64,000 nucleotides of DNA, taken from the NCBI RefSeq assembly GCF_026167525.1, contig NZ_CP110679.1, positions 2,901,501-2,965,500 on the forward strand, read 5' to 3'. The notes under the pieces were generated by a model. That model was not told the origin of the DNA, searched no databases, and saw only the letters and a program-made list of their open reading frames with translations. The stretch comes from Sphingomonas sp. M1-B02 (GTDB lineage: Bacteria > Pseudomonadota > Alphaproteobacteria > Sphingomonadales > Sphingomonadaceae). The number at the start of each line of letters is the position of its first letter. Position 1 is the first letter of the stretch. The position numbers were made by a program, and so were the translations under genes. Positions 8,794-20,046 of the stretch are shown in pieces.

Positions 8794-8801
8794 GACCTCG
8801 G

Positions 8802-8815
8802 TTGCTGCACTGCAA
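8802..8815. promoter_or_regulatory. TTGC-N6-GCAA motif in the ppc leader
   Basis: The 14 bases TTGCTGCACTGCAA form an inverted repeat with arms TTGC and GCAA. Near-copies occur at 24557-24570 upstream of cfa and at 39118-39131 upstream of the GT4/GH130 pair. The core resembles the CTGC-N3-GCAG site described for PhaR-type regulators in other alphaproteobacteria (from memory). Binding is inference only. Confidence 0.35.
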
Positions 8816-8826
8816 TAGCCGCGGGG

Positions 8827-9747
8827 TCAACGCCCTCCGGTCACCTCATCATCGGCGCGCCACGCCGCGAGCACCCGGTCATCCTCGAAATCCCGTACCG
8901 GGGGCGGCAGCGCGCCGATCCCGTCGGCCAGGCTGTCGGGCACGACCAGCATCGTCGTGCCCGGCCCGACCACCTCGGCAAGCGCCTGGCGGAACGGGTC
9001 GGCCTCCGCGGAGTCATCGCCGGCCGGATGCGCCGCCACCGGCATTGCCGCCGCGTCGCCTGGAAGGGGAATCCGCGACCAGCGATTGCGGTCCTCCAAG
9101 ACATAGGCTTGCGCGCGCTCGATCGTCCCGTCGAAGGCGACCGGCGCCGAGCCGATCTGGACTCCGTTTCGCAGCACGATCATCCGTCGATCGGCGCCGC
9201 TGACGACGATCGAAACCGGGCCGCTGGTCGCGAGATCGGGGCGCCAGTAAGCGCGTTCGCCGCGCTGCGGGCCGCGCGCGGGGCGAGACCCCTGTCGCTG
9301 GTCGATCACCACCACGGTCATGCCGAGTCGAGTTTGCTGGAACAACTGGCTGGCGAAGGCGTGGGGCAGGCGGATGCAGCCGTGCGACGCCGGATAGCCG
9401 GGCAGCGCTCCGCCGTGCAGGGCGATGCCCTGCCAGGTCAGCCGCTGCATGAAGGGCATCGGCGCGTTGCTGTAGATATTCGAGCGGTGCTTGGCCGCCT
9501 TTTGCAGGATGGTGAACACCCCGGTGGGCGTGCGATGCCCCGGCTTGCCCGTCGATACGGCCGATGTCGCGATCGGCACCCCGCCGCGATAGGCGATCAG
9601 CCGCTGGGTCGCGATATCGATCACCACCAGCATCGGTCTCTCGGGGGACTGGCTGGAGCCTCCCGGGGACTGCATCCGTGCGGGTCCGGCGGTGGCGAGC
9701 AACCCGGCGGCGGCGAAGGCTGCGCGGCCAAGCTTCGGGATCGGCAA
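8827..9747 (-). CDS. L,D-transpeptidase, YkuD domain
   Basis: A 306-residue periplasmic enzyme that should form 3-3 peptidoglycan cross-links or attach proteins to the wall. The YkuD domain spans about residues 38-150 and carries the catalytic motif H111-GG...SHGCIRL with the nucleophile Cys 124. The N-terminus, LGRAAFAAAGLLATAGPA, looks like a signal peptide. The initiator is a TTG at 9747, preceded by TGGAG at a 9-base spacing; an ATG at residue 25 would remove the signal and is less likely. After the catalytic domain comes a second region of about 150 residues without recognisable motif. It is the first gene of a possible run with ppc, 33 bases away, though no functional link is obvious. 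Confidence 0.88.
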   Translation of the reverse strand: MPIPKLGRAAFAAAGLLATAGPARMQSPGGSSQSPERPMLVVIDIATQRLIAYRGGVPIATSAVSTGKPGHRTPTGVFTILQKAAKHRSNIYSNAPMPFMQRLTWQGIALHGGALPGYPASHGCIRLPHAFASQLFQQTRLGMTVVVIDQRQGSRPARGPQRGERAYWRPDLATSGPVSIVVSGADRRMIVLRNGVQIGSAPVAFDGTIERAQAYVLEDRNRWSRIPLPGDAAAMPVAAHPAGDDSAEADPFRQALAEVVGPGTTMLVVPDSLADGIGALPPPVRDFEDDRVLAAWRADDEVTGGR

Positions 9748-9842
9748 GATATGCGACTCCAGGCGATAGTTAATGCCCTGTTAGCAGGGACATGGGGCCG
9801 AGGGAACTTGCCCCGGCGCTGCGAGCCCCTAGCTTGTAGGAG

Positions 9843-10688
9843 ATGAACCCCGCCGCCCACGCTGCGCATACGCTCAAGAGCGCCCTAATCGGCCAGGTCC
9901 GCGCCGTGTTCAACGACAAGGCGAAGGGCGAGCGCCCGGTGGTACGCCGCGACGACGGCCTGTTCGGCCCGCACTCGGTGGTGTGGCGCGTGCATGGCGA
10001 CGTGACGACGATGATGGTCGGCGGGGTGACGGCGCTGTTGCTGCAGATGCTCCACCCGGCGGTGCTGGCGGGGGTCTGGGACCATAGCAATTTCCGCACC
10101 GACATGATCGGCCGGCTGCGCCGTACCGCGCGCTTCATCGCCGTCACGACGTATGGATCGCGCGACGATGCCGATGCGATCATCGAGAAGGTGCGCCGGG
10201 TGCACACCCATGTCCACGGCGTGCTTCCCGACGGTCGGCCTTACACCGCGGGCGATCCGGATCTGCTCGCCTGGGTGCATGTGACCGAGGCTGTGAGCTT
10301 CCTCGATGCCTGGATCCGCTATGCCGAGCCGGGGATGAGCCTGGCCGATCAGGACCGCTATTTCAATGAGTTCGCGGTGATCGGCGAACGACTTGGGGGC
10401 GCGCCGGTGCCCCATAGCCGCGCCGAGGCGGAGGCGCTGATCGCGTCGATGCGCGGCGAGCTGGTCGCCGATGCCCGCACACGCGAAGTGGCGCGGCTGG
10501 TGCTCGATCAGCCCGCACCCAGCCTGGCAGTGCGGCCGTTTCAGGCGCTCACCTTCCAGGCGGCAGTCGACCTGCTGCCCGATTGGGCGCGGCGGATGCA
10601 TGGACTTCCGAGTGCGGGGCTGGCGACCCCGGCGCTGCGCATCGGCACGCGGGGGGTACGGAATACCTTGCGCTGGGCGTTTCGCTAG
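9843..10688 (+). CDS. MpaB/Lcp-family oxygenase (DUF2236)
   Basis: A 281-residue protein of the DUF2236 family, which includes fungal MpaB and the latex-clearing haem oxygenases. Family landmarks visible are VWRVHGDVTTMMVGGVTALL, LLQMLHPAVLAGVWDHSNFR with its conserved His, RLRRTARFIAVTTYG, a VHTHVHG segment near residue 120 and DLLAWVHVTEAVSFLDAW. These His residues are candidates for haem-b ligands. The ATG at 9843 directly follows TAGGAG with no spacer, an unusual arrangement. There is no secretion signal, unlike rubber-cleaving Lcp, so the protein is probably cytosolic. The substrate is unknown. It stands alone between a divergent L,D-transpeptidase gene and an intergenic repeat. Confidence 0.85.
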   Translation: MNPAAHAAHTLKSALIGQVRAVFNDKAKGERPVVRRDDGLFGPHSVVWRVHGDVTTMMVGGVTALLLQMLHPAVLAGVWDHSNFRTDMIGRLRRTARFIAVTTYGSRDDADAIIEKVRRVHTHVHGVLPDGRPYTAGDPDLLAWVHVTEAVSFLDAWIRYAEPGMSLADQDRYFNEFAVIGERLGGAPVPHSRAEAEALIASMRGELVADARTREVARLVLDQPAPSLAVRPFQALTFQAAVDLLPDWARRMHGLPSAGLATPALRIGTRGVRNTLRWAFR

Positions 10689-10690
10689 AA

Positions 10691-10820
10691 TCCCTCTCCC
10701 GTTGGGAGAGGGAGGGAGGCGCGTAGCGCCGGAAGGGTGAGGGTCGAGGCGGAGATGCTGCCCTCGCCCTTCCCACCGCCTGACGGCGGCGGGCCCCTTC
10801 CCTCTCCCAACGGGAGCGGG
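10691..10820. repeat. Intergenic inverted repeat, CCCTCTCCC/GGGAGAGGG type
   Basis: The left end holds the hairpin CCCTCTCCC-GTT-GGGAGAGGG at about 10692-10712 and the right end CCTTCCCTCTCCCAACGGGAG at about 10796-10816. Arms are inverted copies of one another over about 20 bases. The element fills the whole space between the convergent MpaB-type gene and gyrB, so it may end transcription from both sides. This wording is a frequent intergenic repeat in many Proteobacteria (recollection). Confidence 0.75.
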
Positions 10821-10824
10821 AGAT

Positions 10825-13464
<2,640 letters not shown>

Positions 13465-13482
13465 TTACAAAATGGACGAAGA

Positions 13483-14049
13483 ATGACTTCCGCAGCCAAG
13501 TCCAATCCCTCGACAGGCCTTTCCAAAACCGCCGCCGCCGGCATCGTGGCCGGCGTCCTCGGCGCAAGCATGCTGCTCGGCATGCGCAACGCGCCCGCGC
13601 CGTTCCATCCCGGCATCCGGCGCTGGTACAAGCGACTGGCGAAACCGTCTTATACCCCGCCCGACCCGGTGTTCGGCGGTGCCTGGCCGCTCCTGTCGAC
13701 CAGCTTCGCGGTGGGCGGATATCGCTTGTTGCGGGCGCCATCGAGCCCGGCGCGGAATGTGGCCGCGGGGCTCTGGCTGGCCAACGCCGGCATGATCGGC
13801 GGCTGGACCGAGATATTCTTCCGCCGCCACGATCTGAACGCCAGCACCGCGGCGGCGGGTGCGATGGCGGTGGGCACGGGTGCCTATGTCGTGACTGCGT
13901 GGAAGGTCGATCGTGTCGCGGCTGCAACCGCCGTCCCGCTCGTGGCCTGGCTGGGCTTCGCCACCTTGCTGACCGAACGCATCCGGGAGCGCAATCCGGC
14001 CTTCGACGGCGTGAGAGATTCACGTTCGCCGAATCCGTCCCTAGACTGA
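13483..14049 (+). CDS. TspO/MBR family membrane protein
   Basis: A 188-residue homologue of the tryptophan-rich sensory protein TspO, a five-helix membrane protein that binds porphyrins and cholesterol-like ligands. The family hallmark [17 protein letters not shown] lies near residues 47-63, followed by [18 protein letters not shown], and [18 protein letters not shown] in the middle. Five hydrophobic segments are visible. It has fewer Trp residues than the classical proteins and an additional N-terminal segment. The ATG at 13483 is chosen because homology begins soon after; the frame is open far upstream, antisense to gyrB, which has no meaning. Its stop overlaps the recF stop by nine bases on the opposite strand. 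It separates gyrB from recF. Confidence 0.82.
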   Translation: MTSAAKSNPSTGLSKTAAAGIVAGVLGASMLLGMRNAPAPFHPGIRRWYKRLAKPSYTPPDPVFGGAWPLLSTSFAVGGYRLLRAPSSPARNVAAGLWLANAGMIGGWTEIFFRRHDLNASTAAAGAMAVGTGAYVVTAWKVDRVAAATAVPLVAWLGFATLLTERIRERNPAFDGVRDSRSPNPSLD

Positions 14050-15108
14050 TTCGATCAGCCCCTGCGTCACCCGATATCGTGTCGCATCGTCCGGCACCGC
14101 TGCGAACAATGCCGCCTCGGTGCCTGTCATCCAGACCTGCCCCTTGCCGGCGAGCCGTTCGAACAAGGCGGTGCGGCGGCTGGGGTCGAGATGCGCGGCG
14201 ACCTCGTCGAGCAGCAGGATCGGCGCGCGGCCGGTGCGCTCGCCGACGAGCTCGGCATGGGCGAGGACGATGCCGAGCAGCAACGCCTTCTGCTCGCCGG
14301 TCGAGCAGAGCTGGGCAGGCTGCGCCTTGCCGAGATGCGTGACGAGCAGATCGACACGGTGCGGGCCGGCAAGCGTACGCCCGGCGGCGACATCGCGCCG
14401 CCGACCGTCCCGCAACGCCTGGGCAAGCGCGGCAGCGTCACCCGTCCAGCCCTCGAGGACCAGCCCGGCACGCGCGAAGGGACCCTCGGGCTGCGCCGCG
14501 AGCCGGGCGCCGAGGAGGGCGACGGTCTCGCGGCGAGCGGCGTCGAGCATCGCGCCATGCTCCGCCATCCGCGCCTCGAGCGCCGAAAGCCATTCGGGCT
14601 CGGGCGGCGCGTCTCCGGCGAGCAGGCGGTTGCGCTGGCGCATCGCGGCTTCGTAGCGCGTCGCGTGGTGGGCATGGCCGGGGTTCAGCGCCAGGGTCAG
14701 CCGGTCGAGGAAGCGCCGGCGGTCGCTCGGACCCTCGACGAACAGCCGGTCCATCGCCGGGGTCAGCCACAGGATGGTCACCCATTCGGCAAGCACCGCC
14801 GCCGCGCGGGCCGCGCCGTTGACGCGGACCAGCCGCCGTTCGGGCGCATCGGGCTGCACGCCGGTGCCGATCTCGACATCATCAAGCGCGGCGGCGACCC
14901 CGAACCCGCCGCTGCCGCCCTGGCGCGCCATCTCGCTCAGCGGTGCACGGCGCAGGCCGCGCCCCGGCGCGAGCAGCGACACGGCTTCCAGGATGTTGGT
15001 CTTGCCGGCGCCATTCTCGCCCGTCAGCACCACGAAGCCGCGGCCGGGCGTCAACACGGCGTCGCCATGGTTGCGGAAATCGGTCAGGACGAGACGCGTG
15101 ACGGCCAT
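14041..15108 (-). CDS. recF: DNA replication/repair protein RecF
   Basis: A 355-residue SMC-like ATPase that loads RecA at single-strand gaps. The Walker A motif [18 protein letters not shown] is at about residues 28-45, the ABC-type signature [19 protein letters not shown] at about 270-290 and Walker [14 protein letters not shown] close behind. The long middle arm carries the expected [15 protein letters not shown] segment. Length is normal. ATG 15108 gives the typical [14 protein letters not shown] start. In the ancestral order recF sits between dnaN and gyrB; here tspO is inserted on the gyrB side and coq4 plus two lipoprotein genes on the dnaN side. The stop overlaps the tspO stop by nine bases. 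Confidence 0.95.
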   Translation of the reverse strand: MAVTRLVLTDFRNHGDAVLTPGRGFVVLTGENGAGKTNILEAVSLLAPGRGLRRAPLSEMARQGGSGGFGVAAALDDVEIGTGVQPDAPERRLVRVNGAARAAAVLAEWVTILWLTPAMDRLFVEGPSDRRRFLDRLTLALNPGHAHHATRYEAAMRQRNRLLAGDAPPEPEWLSALEARMAEHGAMLDAARRETVALLGARLAAQPEGPFARAGLVLEGWTGDAAALAQALRDGRRRDVAAGRTLAGPHRVDLLVTHLGKAQPAQLCSTGEQKALLLGIVLAHAELVGERTGRAPILLLDEVAAHLDPSRRTALFERLAGKGQVWMTGTEAALFAAVPDDATRYRVTQGLIESV

Positions 15109-15177
15109 TGGCCTGTCCCTAGCGCAGCCACTTGCCGCCGCACAGCGCTTCGCCGATGAAGGGGTGAAGGAGTTTCC

Positions 15178-15936
15178 ATGATCCGTATCTGCCTTGCCGC
15201 CGCGGCGGCCTTGCTTCTCGCCGGCTGTTCGAACGCGCCCGAGGATCTGACCGCGCGCTATTCGCTGGGCGGCGGCGCCGGTACGCTAACGGTCAAGGCG
15301 GCGGCCAATGGCGACGCCCGGATCGATTCGGGGGAGCAGGTTCTGGTGACGCGAGGCGGCGCCGAATATCTGGTCCTGCGCGACAGCCAAGGGCCGTTCA
15401 CCGCCCGGGTCGGCGATTTCATCGCAGTTATGGGCGAGATGATGCGCGAGGGCGGGATGAAGCCGATCGGGCTCGGGGCCCAGCCCGAATATGCGCTGAC
15501 CAAGGGCGGCACCGAAACCGTCGCCGGAATCAGCGGGGACCTGTGGAAGGCGCAGCCGAAAGGGGCGACGAGCCCCGACGAAGTGGAGGCGGTGATCAGC
15601 AGCGACCCGGCTTATGCCAATATCGGCAAGGCGCTGGCGATGCAGACCCGGATGGGCGCGGCCAGCATGGAGCAGGTCCAGGGCGGGCAGGGCAATTTGG
15701 AGAAGAGCGTCGCCGAGATGCTGGGCAAGGGCACGGTGCTGCGCTTCGGCGACGCGCTCAAGCTGGAGAAAATCGAGAGGACCCCCTTGTCGGCAGCGGA
15801 CCTCGCGCTGCCGGAGCCGACGCTCGACAAGGTGGCCCTGAAGACGCGCATGGTCGCCGAGCGCGAGCGGGCGAAGGCGGCGCGGGGGGCGATCCCGGCT
15901 CCGACTCCTGCCCCAGGGCAACCCCAGGCGAAGTGA
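15178..15936 (+). CDS. Hypothetical lipoprotein
   Basis: A 252-residue lipoprotein with signal [17 protein letters not shown] (Cys 17) and a good ribosome site AAGGAG five bases before the ATG. The mature part contains a beta-rich region ([22 protein letters not shown] near residues 28-49, then [10 protein letters not shown]), a middle region that binds no recognisable cofactor, and a Lys/Glu/Ala-rich C-terminus with [20 protein letters not shown] ending in a Pro/Ala tail. I do not recognise the family. It is divergent from recF and convergent with coq4. Envelope location is the only confident inference. Confidence 0.78.
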   Translation: MIRICLAAAAALLLAGCSNAPEDLTARYSLGGGAGTLTVKAAANGDARIDSGEQVLVTRGGAEYLVLRDSQGPFTARVGDFIAVMGEMMREGGMKPIGLGAQPEYALTKGGTETVAGISGDLWKAQPKGATSPDEVEAVISSDPAYANIGKALAMQTRMGAASMEQVQGGQGNLEKSVAEMLGKGTVLRFGDALKLEKIERTPLSAADLALPEPTLDKVALKTRMVAERERAKAARGAIPAPTPAPGQPQAK

Positions 15937-15960
15937 AGCCGAACCAATCGCGTCGAGTCA

Positions 15961-16722
15961 CTAGATCCCGGTCAGTCCCGCCGCGGCGAGGCTGGCCTGC
16001 GCGACCCGATACTGCACCGGCGGGGTGATGTTCAGCCGGCGGCGCGCGGCGTCGATCGGCTCGGCCAGCAGCGTCTCATAATCCTCGCCGTGCAGCCAGA
16101 CGGCGCGCTTGCCGCAGCGATAGCCTTCGATCACCGCCTTGGCGAAATCGAGCTTGCCGGTGATCCGGATGCTCTTGAGCGCCGCACCGACCGCGATCAT
16201 CGCCCAGCCGAGACCGCCGGTCTGTGCATAGGAGAAAGCGACGAGGCACGCTTCGCCCAGATGCTCGTCGGCCTTGTAGCCGGTGGTGATGTGCCACAGA
16301 TCATGGATGTCGCGCTCGCGCCGGCCCATCCAGGCATAGGGATGCTCCATCTCGAGCCCGGCATCGCCGATCGCGTTGACGCTGACCTCGGCCAGGCCCT
16401 TCGCCGAATAGCCGGTGGCGTCGAGAAAGGCACGGTAGGCGGCGCCCACCGTTCCTTCGGGGAAGCTGTCGATCCACGCGCGGTCCGAGAGCCGTTCGGC
16501 AAGCTCGATGCGCTGATAGGCGAGGCGTCCGCCGCCGGGCATCGTCAGCAGCTTGCGGTAATTGCGCTGGGTGACGTCGCCGTTGAGCGCGCGCATGATC
16601 CGGAAAACCTGCTCGGTATCGTCGCCGTTCGCGAGCAACCGGCGCAGCGCGGAGAGCGCAGTGCCCCATTCGCGCTTGAGCGGGATGCCTGGGTTGATCG
16701 CCTGGGATGCCTGGGTAGCCAT
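15961..16722 (-). CDS. Coq4-family ubiquinone biosynthesis protein
   Basis: A 253-residue Coq4 homologue. In yeast and animals Coq4 organises the ubiquinone biosynthesis complex and has been linked to decarboxylation/hydroxylation of the ring. The metal-binding motif H140-D-LW-H144 followed by Glu 157 (HDLWHITTGYKADEHLGE) is complete, and the flanking helices LERLSDRAW and YAWMGRRERD match the family. Bacterial copies occur in some alphaproteobacteria, where several coq functions are replaced. The gene stands alone on the minus strand between two lipoprotein genes. A 14-base palindrome TTACA-CTGA-TGTAA lies 21-35 bases upstream of the start and could be a repressor site. The exact role in this organism is inference. 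Confidence 0.88.
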   Translation of the reverse strand: MATQASQAINPGIPLKREWGTALSALRRLLANGDDTEQVFRIMRALNGDVTQRNYRKLLTMPGGGRLAYQRIELAERLSDRAWIDSFPEGTVGAAYRAFLDATGYSAKGLAEVSVNAIGDAGLEMEHPYAWMGRRERDIHDLWHITTGYKADEHLGEACLVAFSYAQTGGLGWAMIAVGAALKSIRITGKLDFAKAVIEGYRCGKRAVWLHGEDYETLLAEPIDAARRRLNITPPVQYRVAQASLAAAGLTGI

Positions 16723-16743
16723 GGTGTTGCCTGCAGTTTTAAC

Positions 16744-16757
16744 TTACACTGATGTAA
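16744..16757. promoter_or_regulatory. Palindromic operator candidate upstream of coq4
   Basis: TTACA-CTGA-TGTAA is a perfect inverted repeat (five-base arms, four-base spacer) in the most AT-rich part of the divergent region between coq4 and a lipoprotein gene. Symmetry, spacing and position fit a site for a TetR-type or similar dimeric repressor. No regulator gene is adjacent, so the binding protein is unknown. Confidence 0.45.
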
Positions 16758-16787
16758 ATAGCAGCGCTGGTGCACTTGTTCAATTCG

Positions 16788-16803
16788 CTTCGTCGCAACG
16801 AAG
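16788..16803. promoter_or_regulatory. Short stem-loop in the lipoprotein leader
   Basis: CTTCGT-CGCA-ACGAAG can form a perfect six-pair hairpin about 40 bases before the lipoprotein start at 16845. It may be a leader structure or a second operator half; no further support was found. Confidence 0.3.
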
Positions 16804-16844
16804 TCCCTTCCGAACCGTTACGCGCCCGACAGGAGATCGACTCG

Positions 16845-17189
16845 ATGAAACTTTGGAGCGCCACTTTGGTCTTGGCCGCCTTGCTACTTTCGGCTTGCGG
16901 CCCCGCGACGCCCGAAGAGGCGCGAATCGACAATATCGAGGATATGGCGGAAGCGGAGGCGCGCGAGATCGAGTCGGGCTTCGGGAATCAGATCGCCGCG
17001 ATGCGGGGCGAGGCCGATACGGCCGCGGCGCAGGCCGAGGCGGCGAACAGCTTCGATGCCGAACGGCTCAAGACCCGCGCCGAGGCGCTACGTGAAGAAG
17101 CACGGATCCTCGAGCGGCAGAGCGAGGCGCGCGTGAAAGCGGTGCGCGACCGCGCGCAGGCCGAGGTGAGCACGATTAAGGCGGAGTAG
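16845..17189 (+). CDS. Small coiled-coil lipoprotein
   Basis: A 114-residue protein with a lipoprotein signal, MKLWSATLVLAALLLSAC, lipobox LSAC at Cys 18. The whole mature chain is helical and Glu/Ala/Arg-rich with heptad-like spacing (EDMAEAEAREIESGFGNQ, then EARILERQSEARVKAVRDRA), so a long coiled coil is expected. AGGAG lies nine bases before the chosen ATG; an in-frame start 75 bases upstream would put a basic extension before the signal and is rejected. Function unknown; small Lpp-like or spacer roles in the periplasm are conceivable. It converges on dnaN with eight bases between the genes. Confidence 0.75.
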   Translation: MKLWSATLVLAALLLSACGPATPEEARIDNIEDMAEAEAREIESGFGNQIAAMRGEADTAAAQAEAANSFDAERLKTRAEALREEARILERQSEARVKAVRDRAQAEVSTIKAE

Positions 17190-17197
17190 CCGCCGGC

Positions 17198-18310
17198 TCA
17201 GACCCGCATCGGCATCAGCACATAGAGCGCCGGCGACTGATCATTCTCGCGGATCAGCGTCGGCGCGGCCGCGTCGGCGAGATGGACTTCGACCAGATCG
17301 CCTTCGATCTGCGCGAGGATGTCCATCAGATAGCGGCTGTTGAAGCCGATCTCGAACGGTAGCGCGGCATAGTCGCCGGGCACCTCCTCGGCAGCGGTGC
17401 CGTTTTCTGGGCTGGTGACCGAGAGGATGATCTTGTCGCGATCTAGCCCCATCTTGACCGCGCGCGTCTTCTCGGTGGCGATCGTCGAGACGCGATCGAC
17501 CCCCTCCATGAAGCTCTTGGGATCGATCTTGAGGATCTTGTCGTTCGCGGTCGGGATGACGCGGCTGTAATCGGGGAAGGTGCCGTCGATCAGCTTCGAA
17601 GTGAGGATCGCCTGGCCCAGATCGAAGCGGATCTTCGACGTGGAGAGCGTCACGCCGACCGAACCGTCGACCTCGTCGAGCAGCTTCCGGAGTTCGGCCA
17701 CGCATTTGCGCGGGATGATCACGTCGGGCATCGCCTCGGCGCCGTCGGGGCGGGCGACGGTGACGCGCGCGAGCCGGTGGCCGTCGGTGGCGGCGGCGCG
17801 CATCAGCGGCACGGCTTCATCCGTCACGTGGAGGAAGATGCCATTGAGATAGTAACGCGTTTCTTCGGTCGAGATCGCGAACCTGGTCTTGTCGATGATC
17901 TGCTTCAGCGTTTCCGCTGGCAGCTCGAACGTCGTCGGCAGCTCGCCCTCGGCGATCATCGGGAAATCGTCGCGCGGCAGCGTCGCCAGCGTGAACTTGG
18001 CGCGGCCGGCATTGACCGTGATCCGTCCCTCGGCGGCGCTGAGCTCGACCTGCGACCCCTCGGGCAGCTTCCGCACGATATCGAACAAGGTATGCGCCGA
18101 GACGGTGATCGCGCCGGGCTGGTCGACTGCGGCGGGGATCGTCTCGTCGATCTGGAGATCGAGATCGGTCGCCATCAGCCGCATCGTGCCGCCGGCCTGC
18201 GCCTCGATCAGCACGTTGGAGAGGATGGGGATCGTGTTGCGCCGCTCGACCACCGACTGGACGTGGCTGAGGCCCCTCAACAGAGTTGCGCGTTCGATCG
18301 TCGCCTTCAT
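17198..18310 (-). CDS. dnaN: DNA polymerase III beta sliding clamp
   Basis: A 370-residue ring-forming processivity clamp that tethers DNA polymerase III. Start MKATIERATLLRGLSHVQSV, the triple-domain layout with RRNTIPILSNVLIEA, ETRYYLNGIFLH and FPDYSRVIPT in the expected order, and the closing ALYVLMPMRV are all diagnostic. The ATG at 18310 is chosen although the frame is open for 36 more codons, because homologues begin here. Normally the gene follows dnaA near the origin; no dnaA is within this window, and recF and gyrB follow at a distance on the same strand. A Rho-independent terminator lies between this gene and the upstream outer-membrane protein gene, so dnaN must have its own promoter. 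Confidence 0.97.
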   Translation of the reverse strand: MKATIERATLLRGLSHVQSVVERRNTIPILSNVLIEAQAGGTMRLMATDLDLQIDETIPAAVDQPGAITVSAHTLFDIVRKLPEGSQVELSAAEGRITVNAGRAKFTLATLPRDDFPMIAEGELPTTFELPAETLKQIIDKTRFAISTEETRYYLNGIFLHVTDEAVPLMRAAATDGHRLARVTVARPDGAEAMPDVIIPRKCVAELRKLLDEVDGSVGVTLSTSKIRFDLGQAILTSKLIDGTFPDYSRVIPTANDKILKIDPKSFMEGVDRVSTIATEKTRAVKMGLDRDKIILSVTSPENGTAAEEVPGDYAALPFEIGFNSRYLMDILAQIEGDLVEVHLADAAAPTLIRENDQSPALYVLMPMRV

Positions 18311-18377
18311 CTCAAAACCCCCGGTGCCGCGCACGAATCCGACGCTGGCTACTGCTTCGTTCATAAACTCTAACGCC

Positions 18378-18409
18378 AAAAAGGGCCGGGGCAAGCGCCC
18401 CGACCCTTT
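18378..18409 (-). terminator. Rho-independent terminator after the outer-membrane protein gene
   Basis: Read on the minus strand, AAAGGGTCGGGGC, loop GCTT, GCCCCGGCCCTTT forms a stem of thirteen positions with one mismatch, followed by a run of T ending at 18378. It lies about 50 bases after the stop at 18456 and before the dnaN start. Confidence 0.85.
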
Positions 18410-18455
18410 CATGCACACCTAAATGGTCCGGCGTGCAGCCGACGCAGCGTGACGC

Positions 18456-19112
18456 TCAGAAGCGGAAGCCGACGCCTGCGACGATCTGGTGCCGATCGGT
18501 ATCGATATCGAACGTGTCGGTCACCGCGCCGTTCGCGAACTGGAAATCGGCATTGGTGTAGTTCGAGTAGCGATATTCGAGCTTGGCATAGGTGTTGGTG
18601 CCGATCGACTTCTCGACGCCCGCGCCCAAACGCCAGCCGTCGAGCTGAAAGTTCTCGTCGCGGGTCGAAGTGCCGTTGTCGGCGGTCACATCGAGCCGGG
18701 CATTGGTGTAGCCGCCCTTGGCATAGACCAGCGTGCCCGATGCCGCCTCGAAGCCGAGCCGCGCGCCGACATAGAGGTCACGGCCCGCCTTGACGCGGCC
18801 ATAGCCGAAGAAATTGGGGTCGCTGCTGTCGGTCGTGACCTTGGCGGTCGAACCGCTGAACTCACCCTCGATGCCCAGGATTGCGCCGCCGAGCGGAATG
18901 TCATAGCCGGCCTCGATGCCGTATAGGGCACCCTCGATGCTCTGGTCGTCGCCGCGAACGCGCGAATCCTCGCTGTCGCCCGGACGGACGATGTCGAGGC
19001 CGCCGATCACACCGACGCGGAAGCCGCCGGGGGCCGAATCCTGCGCGAAAGCGGGGGCCGAGAAAAGCGTTGCAGCGGCAAGTGCCGAGGCTGCGAGAAG
19101 GGTCTTACGCAT
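18456..19112 (-). CDS. Outer-membrane beta-barrel protein, OmpA-like porin family
   Basis: A 218-residue small outer-membrane barrel. The signal peptide MRKTLLAASALAAATLFSAP ends at an AFA-QDS cleavage site. The mature part shows alternating amphipathic strands: RVGVIGGLDIVRPG, YGIEAGYDIPLGGAILGIEG, YVGARLGFEAASGTLVYAKG, AKLEYRYSNYTNADF, and it ends with Phe in GVGFRF as required for Bam-dependent insertion. An eight-stranded OMP_b-brl fold is expected. Two ATGs stand in tandem at 19115 and 19112; the second has the better six-base distance to AAGGAG. Transcription ends at a clear terminator before dnaN. A structural or adhesive role is likely; transport is not shown. Confidence 0.87.
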   Translation of the reverse strand: MRKTLLAASALAAATLFSAPAFAQDSAPGGFRVGVIGGLDIVRPGDSEDSRVRGDDQSIEGALYGIEAGYDIPLGGAILGIEGEFSGSTAKVTTDSSDPNFFGYGRVKAGRDLYVGARLGFEAASGTLVYAKGGYTNARLDVTADNGTSTRDENFQLDGWRLGAGVEKSIGTNTYAKLEYRYSNYTNADFQFANGAVTDTFDIDTDRHQIVAGVGFRF

Positions 19113-19398
19113 CATAAACTCCTTGGTAACAGGCCCAACACATCGGGCCGGCTGATAACTAGGGTGCCGGAGTCGGAATTGCATGAACCTCAGATAAACG
19201 CGGAAAACCGTGCTTTTCTGGCCACAGCGCCGTTAGAGCGGCAGGCTCGGCTCGTCGAATTTCCAGACAGAATCCGCGCTCGGCTCCTTGAAATCCGCCG
19301 GTCGTTGCCAAGCGGTGTTCAGGCGCCGTGATTGCAGAGGGAAACAAACTTGCGGCTTGCCCTTGCGTTGAGCCCCGTGAAACGCTGAGAGGATCATC

Positions 19399-20046
19399 AT
19401 GCCGAACCACCGCAAGGGCCGCGACTTCATCGCTCGTCATGGCGAAACCGTGTTCAACGTTGCACACCGGATGCAGGGCGATCATCCGCATACCCCGCTG
19501 ACTCGCGCGGGCTTTGCCCAGGCCGATGCTATGGGCGCGGCGCTGCGCGATCTGCTCGGGCCCAAGCCGGCGCTGACATTATGGTCGTCAAGTGCGGGGC
19601 GGGCGCTGCAGACGCTGGCAGTGATCTGCGAGCATCTCGAGCTCGACTGGCACCAAGTGAAAACCGACGATCGGCTCGTGGAGATCGGAATGGGGGCGTG
19701 GAGCGGCCGCTATTATGCCGATCTGGAAAAGGAAGTGGGTGGCTTCCTGGACCATGAGCATGGACTCTACTCGCGCCCGCCGGAAGGGGGCGAATGGTAT
19801 GATGCGATCGCGAAGCGGGTTTCGGCCTGGCTCGCGGATACCGATCAGGATCCGGGCGACCGGCTGGTAATCATGCACGGCATGTCGAGCCGCATCCTGC
19901 GCGGGGTGATGACCAACAAGGATGTGATGCCGCAATTCAATGCCCCCGTAGCGGCCGACCTACCGCAGGGATCGATAGTGATGATCGAGCAAGGTTTGGA
20001 AACGACGGTCCATACCGGCACCGGTCGTCACTCGGCGCCTGCATGA
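19399..20046 (+). CDS. Histidine phosphatase superfamily protein
   Basis: A 215-residue phosphoglycerate-mutase-like phosphatase. The phosphate pocket motif R13-H14-G15-E16 (FIARHGETVFNVAHRMQG) carries the nucleophilic His, SSAGRALQTLAV supplies the second Arg, and LVIMHGMSSRILRG the second catalytic His. The conserved pattern EIGMGAWSGRYYADL is of the GpmB/CobC branch. GAGAGGA is placed five bases before the ATG. The last four bases (ATGA) overlap the start of the next gene, so the two are translationally coupled. The substrate is not predictable from sequence. The 280-base region upstream contains no other credible gene. Confidence 0.88.
   Translation: MPNHRKGRDFIARHGETVFNVAHRMQGDHPHTPLTRAGFAQADAMGAALRDLLGPKPALTLWSSSAGRALQTLAVICEHLELDWHQVKTDDRLVEIGMGAWSGRYYADLEKEVGGFLDHEHGLYSRPPEGGEWYDAIAKRVSAWLADTDQDPGDRLVIMHGMSSRILRGVMTNKDVMPQFNAPVAADLPQGSIVMIEQGLETTVHTGTGRHSAPA

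Noticed and set aside
18311..18460. Replication origin with DnaA boxes near dnaN
   Set aside because: No TTATCCACA-like box clusters seen; the region is occupied by a terminator.
19159..19491. 110-codon minus-strand frame overlapping the histidine phosphatase start
   Set aside because: It runs through the phosphatase coding region; no domain or ribosome site; the phosphatase is well supported.
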